Assembly (NCBI GenBank): GCA_004151065.3
Contig: NWUY0300003510.1
Coordinates: forward strand, 77,686 to 98,903
Direction: 5' to 3'
DNA: 21,218 nt
From: Larix sibirica
Lineage: Eukaryota; Streptophyta; Pinopsida; Pinales; Pinaceae
The translations under genes and the position numbers were made by a program. Numbering within the stretch: position 1 is the first letter of the stretch; every line of letters begins with the position of its first letter. The notes below the pieces were generated by a model that was not told the origin of the DNA, did not search any database, and worked only from the letters and a program-made list of their open reading frames with translations. Of this stretch, positions 17,491-21,218 are shown one piece after another.

Positions 17491-20279
17491 GGAACTTACC
17501 TTAGCCCCTATTGATTGTCCATTATGGGGAAGCATAGCATTATATATTATTACATATAGTTAACATTTATAATATATAGGATTTCGGTGCTTTTATTTGA
17601 AATTTTCTTTTGTGATCTAATTCATCGAAGTTGTACTATCGCGCTCCGTCTTCAGTTGCATTTTTAAGGTGTTGCAACATTTGTTAGTTACATCCTTCTT
17701 TGGCTTTCTTTTCTTCTAATATGCTATTGTGACATTGCTTGCTTAATCCTCCATCTTTCTTGTGCCTTTGTTTTCTAGCCCTTTGTATTGCTATTCCCTT
17801 CAACATATCCTATTCCCATTGTTTGATCTTGGCTTTCGTTCAACCCCTTAATGGTCTCCCCTATTTTCAAGGTTTGGATGTGTTCCCTTGTTTATGGCTG
17901 TGTGGCTAGTGTGGTTGACTATGTCTAGGTTGTCCATGATCGACTTCCCGACATCTAGTACCTTACTGTCTCCATCCAACCCCATTACGAACCATACTCT
18001 CATCACCTTCTCGCTTTTTGATACCCCCCAACTCTCCCCATTACGAACCATCCCATTACCTTCTTGGCCTGCAATTCTCCTCACGCTTCTTTGTAGTGAC
18101 CCCTTGAAAGGCTCCTAGACTACCATTCAATTTGATGAGTGATTTTTCAGACACTTACACCTCTTGCCTTCATCTATTGTTGCCATCCCTTTCCCAATTT
18201 CTTCCCTAAACCTGATTGCGGCCAAATATGAGCTCCTCTCCAAATCTATCTGGAAGGCTTCCCTAGACTCCTATCCACACATCATCTACCATCGCTCCTG
18301 CACTACTAGACCCAACTTTTTCCCCATGAACCGCTAGTATGATGAGGAATGCAAGGCCCTTCATAGGTAGTTTTGTTTCACTCTATCTTATGACCCCCCT
18401 TTCATTTTCTGCCTTTGCTGAGCTTATTGGTGTCTCCTCCATCGTAAAAAATGGGAGTTTCTTTCAATCGGGAAACATGAGTTGCAGGCAGCCCCCCTCC
18501 ATTCACCTAATACCTTTTGGTGCACCCTCTTTCTTAGGTATAACTTGCTCTCCTCAATCATGACCCCTACCTAGTCCACCTCTCACACTACCTCCTTATA
18601 TAATATCTCGGGGAAACCCTCTATCAGCATTCCTTCCCCTTTCCCTTTTCTCTCTTATGGGGACATTCAAAGAGCCATCAAAGTTGCAAATGAGGAAGGC
18701 CTCTAGACAAAGTTCCCCAATTATGGTATTTTATCTCTTGACTCACATATAGCTGATTTATAAAATTATGTTGTCTATGTTGGCTTTCCCTTAACCTAGT
18801 CCCACCATGTCATTCCCTCAAATTTTAAATCAAGAGATGACTTGGATCCGAACAACTACAGGGATATCATGATCTGACATGCCTTTGCCAAGCTTAATGC
18901 CACAATGCTCCTTTTTTGGCTTTCCAATGAGCTCGAGTAAGAGAATTCTCAAGGCTAGAGAGCAGGCATGTTCCACCCAAGACACTAAACCATAGATGAC
19001 ATCGTTACACTTCAGGCCATTATCAAGGAGGTACATCATGATTCTTTGAAAGTCTTCTATTGCTTTATGGACTTTGTGGTGTGTTTGAATCGGTCTCAAG
19101 AAGCATTGGTTTAAACACCACGCTACATTGGCATTTATGAGACTTTCTTGTTGGCCATCATGATGAGTTGGTCCTTGGTTGTCTCACATAGCACATGGCC
19201 TCTTGGATTTCATTAGGAGCACCATTGGGGTCAAGCAAGGTTGCCTTCTCTCTCTAACTTTGTTTTGGATCTATATTGACGGGCTTGAGTCGCCTCGCAT
19301 AGGCATATCCAAGACAAAGCCAGTTGCCTTCTTCATCATGCATTGATCTCTATCCTTTCATGTTCCAATGATGTGATCCTCATGGCCTTCTCTCTAGAGG
19401 GGTTGCAGAGACAACTAGATGCTTGTTGACGGTTTTGTGATCTTTGACAACCGACTATCAACCTTGGTAAAGCCAAGGGAATGATTTTCAATGCATCATG
19501 GAGGATCCTTTCCTCATACCACTTTCACTTTTGGTGGAAAGAGATTGAGGTTACCACATCATACACCTACTTTGGAGTTTGATTTGTAGGCCCTTGGTTT
19601 TGCTAAAGATAGGCCTTCTAGCTATGACTCAACAAGGGGTATGGATATCGTGCCCTTCTCGAGAGATGATGTTTCTAGGGTCACTTTAAGGACATATCTA
19701 CCAATATGCACCTTTTAGACACGATTATTAGACCCATAGTGCTATACAGGTTGGAGATATGGGGGCCTAACTTGCTTTAACCTGCTTGGGATTGGATCAA
19801 GAGGGTATAATCCTTCATGCTACAATGCATCGTTCGATGCAAGCATATGAGTCCCTAGGATATCATCCAAGCATGTTTGGGGCACATCCTTTGTGCTTCG
19901 AGGCCATTTTTAGACTTGTCTCTTTCCTTCATAGATTATGGACCTTTGCTGATTTGGCCTAGAGCAAGGCCCGGTACCCCTATCTTTCTCTTTGCACCTC
20001 TGAGTTCCTTGCCTTTGCAGGCTTGTTTGGATGGGTTTGGTGCTAGTTCTCTGAGGTCTCTAGGTTATTGGAGTCAGTGGACATCTCAATTGATCGCTTC
20101 CCCCCCTTTAAATATTATCTAGTCATACTGGGCTACCTTATGTTGTCAATGCAGGACTTGAATAGGATTATCAGAGAGGATATTTATAAACAATGCATTC
20201 AGGTTACCTAGACATCACCTTCGTTGGTGCTTGGCCCTAAGATGCCTTTCTATCAAGAATACATCATGAAAATGAGAAG

Positions 20280-20490
20280 GGGGTTCATTGTTTGACCCAC
20301 ATATATGTGCAAGCACTAGATGCATGCCTTTTGGACCCCCTGGGTCATTTTGGGTTGGGTTTGCATAAGCTTCAAGTCGAAATTGATCATTTTCATCATC
20401 CGGATAGGATTTGCAAGTTTTGCCACCTTCATGAGATATAATCAAAGAATCACCTCATCTTCAAATGCCCCATTTATGAAATCCAGGGAG
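20280..20490 (+). pseudogene. LINE-2 C-terminal C-C-H-C zinc knuckle
   Basis: A frame ending in GHFGLGLHKLQVEIDHFHHP leads into DRICKFCHLHEI, a TAA at 20439, then SKNHLIFKCPIYEI. The C-x2-C (20412, 20421) and H-x4-C (20451, 20466) ligands are all present in one frame. This nucleic-acid-binding knuckle closes many LINE ORF2 proteins and is the best-preserved part of the element. A 119-codon open frame in another register (20320-20679) is a shadow. Confidence 0.78.
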
Positions 20491-20565
20491 GTTCCACTAT
20501 CTTTCTTAGGACTTGAATGTGTCTCTCTCTACATTTTTTCAGTACCCGAATCAGAGGTGCCTCTC
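20490..20565 (+). repeat. LINE C-terminal segment, first of two related copies
   Basis: ggttccactatctttcttag and then gtctctctctacattttttc lead to gaatcagaggtgcctct. It aligns by eye at roughly 70 percent with 20908-20983. In LINE-2 it lies directly after the zinc knuckle. Confidence 0.5.
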
Positions 20566-20570
20566 TCTTT

Positions 20571-20907
20571 TTATGTTGGAGTTCTTAGGTTTCTCAAGTT
20601 GTGTGATCCTCCAAGTTTGGACTCTTCCAGAATGATCACCTCCTTCTCGGTTGTTCAACCTAATCAGGGATGGAATTGACAATTAGAGTTTTAACTTCTT
20701 CAACTATCATATTGGTAAGGTCTCGTACCTCTTCTTGACTCCTCGATGATGCATCCTTATTTAGAGAGACTTTTGAAGATTTCTTACCACATACCCTAGG
20801 GTAAATGACATAGGACCAACAGTTAGGGAAGCTCTAGGAGATCTTAGAGTAGAGAGCGATTAATCTCCATGCTGTGTTGAGCAACTAGTCATTGATTCAA
20901 AGATTTT
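20571..20907 (+). other. LINE-2 tail or flank, no recognisable gene
   Basis: Apart from short chance frames, nothing is identifiable. It may contain the last LINE-2 codons and 3' untranslated sequence, but no poly-A tract marks an end. Confidence 0.35.
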
Positions 20908-20983
20908 TCGCCACTACCTTTTTTGAGGTTCAAATGGGTCCCTCTCTACACTCTTTCAATATTCATATTAGAGGTATCTTTAT
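20908..20983 (+). repeat. Second related copy of the LINE C-terminal segment
   Basis: ttcgccactaccttttttga and then gtccctctctacactctttc lead to catattagaggtatctt. This corresponds to 20490-20565 about 418 bp downstream. It may be a tail fragment of another LINE copy or a local duplication of the end of LINE-2. Confidence 0.5.
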
Positions 20984-21218
20984 GAGCTTTGAACATATGG
21001 ATCTAGGCACATAAACTAAAGAGATATATAGTGAAAATCAAATCAGCAAACAACTAATCTTGTAACAAATGATTTATCATAGATCATTACGCAAAAACTA
21101 GAAGCAGATAGGAAGAAAAGAATTATGTATTTCATTAAATGTAATGAGTGGAGGTGAACAAAATATATAGCAAGGGAATTTGATTTAGGTTAGGAGGCTA
21201 TTTGAATTGCTCATGCAG
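20984..21218. other. AT-rich flank, no feature seen
   Basis: The sequence is A-rich on the + strand with no open frame, RNA gene or recognised repeat. It runs off the window edge. Confidence 0.4.

Larger units (their letters stand above)
12047..19090. repeat. Second copy of the ~7.04-kb duplication
   Basis: It repeats 5003-12045 with about a dozen differences (12110, 12543, 12569-12570, 15711, 15732, 15805, 15815, 15822, 15836, 15854 and 15884 here). Its right edge at 19090/19091 is seamless: LINE-2 continues with its next expected motifs. Confidence 0.97.
17785..20570 (+). mobile_element. LINE-2: decayed non-LTR retrotransposon, most complete copy
   Basis: This copy runs from the endonuclease end (SVVDYV at 17908-17925), through the linker (YDEECKALHR near 18338) and reverse transcriptase (about 18660-19520), to the C-terminal zinc knuckle (20394-20490). 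After 19090 it shows TIGVKQGCLLSLTLFWIYID (19218-19280), which is motif B and well preserved. LSCSNDVILMA follows, with CSND at 19361-19372 in place of the YADD box. Then come EGLQRQLDAC, TINLGKAKGMIFNA, TSYTYFGV, IVLYRLEIWGPN (near 19733) and VRCKHMSP. The loss of the first catalytic Asp in YADD (aat for gat) and many frameshifts make it dead. Terminal repeats and target-site duplications were not found. Confidence 0.88.

Noticed and set aside
20320-20679. 119-codon + strand open frame
   Set aside because: It is in a different register from the zinc-knuckle frame of LINE-2 (20412-20468) and is its shadow.

Overview
This window looks like a piece of plant nuclear DNA made almost entirely of old, decayed transposable elements. 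The plant assignment rests on non-LTR (LINE) reverse transcriptases of plant type, a plant-type RNase H fragment, and a Copia-style LTR followed by an initiator-Met-tRNA-like primer site. The depth of decay would suit a large, repeat-rich genome such as a gymnosperm, but I cannot name the species. I see no intact protein-coding gene, tRNA, rRNA or CRISPR array, and no operon-like organisation. Essentially every open frame here is short and accidental or a shard of a broken element. I found no new functional system. The strongest signal concerns assembly structure. Layout: 1-680 is a degenerate ~17-bp minisatellite that ends at a single N (681). 682-2250 holds a possible broken host-gene fragment in at least two pieces plus intron-like AT-rich sequence. 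2496-5757 is LINE-1, a + strand LINE pseudogene with endonuclease, linker, reverse transcriptase (YVDD retained) and 3' zinc-knuckle region. It is interrupted by a 40-bp tandem duplication and a ~450-bp insertion. From 5773 on come a short dispersed repeat (family R, three copies in the window, two of them outside this block), a ~294-bp two-copy tandem repeat, low-complexity sequence, a Copia-like LTR (7956-8178) with primer site and a gutted interior, an inverted R copy, a minus-strand RNase H remnant (10033-10445), and the 5' part of a second LINE (LINE-2, from about 10740). 5003-12045 is then repeated almost perfectly at 12047-19090, the two copies meeting at a single N (12046). LINE-1 runs smoothly into the first copy from the left, and LINE-2 runs smoothly out of the second copy to the right (to about 20570), while both elements are cut exactly at the N. 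This is what two overlapping contigs placed end to end without merging would give. I read the 7.04-kb duplication as a probable assembly artefact, making the real locus about 14.2 kb. The dozen or so sequence differences I noticed between the copies, eight of them packed into ~175 bp, would then be allelic or consensus differences. The elements do not cooperate: they are independent insertions of different ages. Both LINEs lie on the + strand, but LINE-2 has lost a catalytic aspartate and both are full of stops and frameshifts, so neither could move on its own. The host fragment at 682-2250, if confirmed, is the only non-transposon coding signal.
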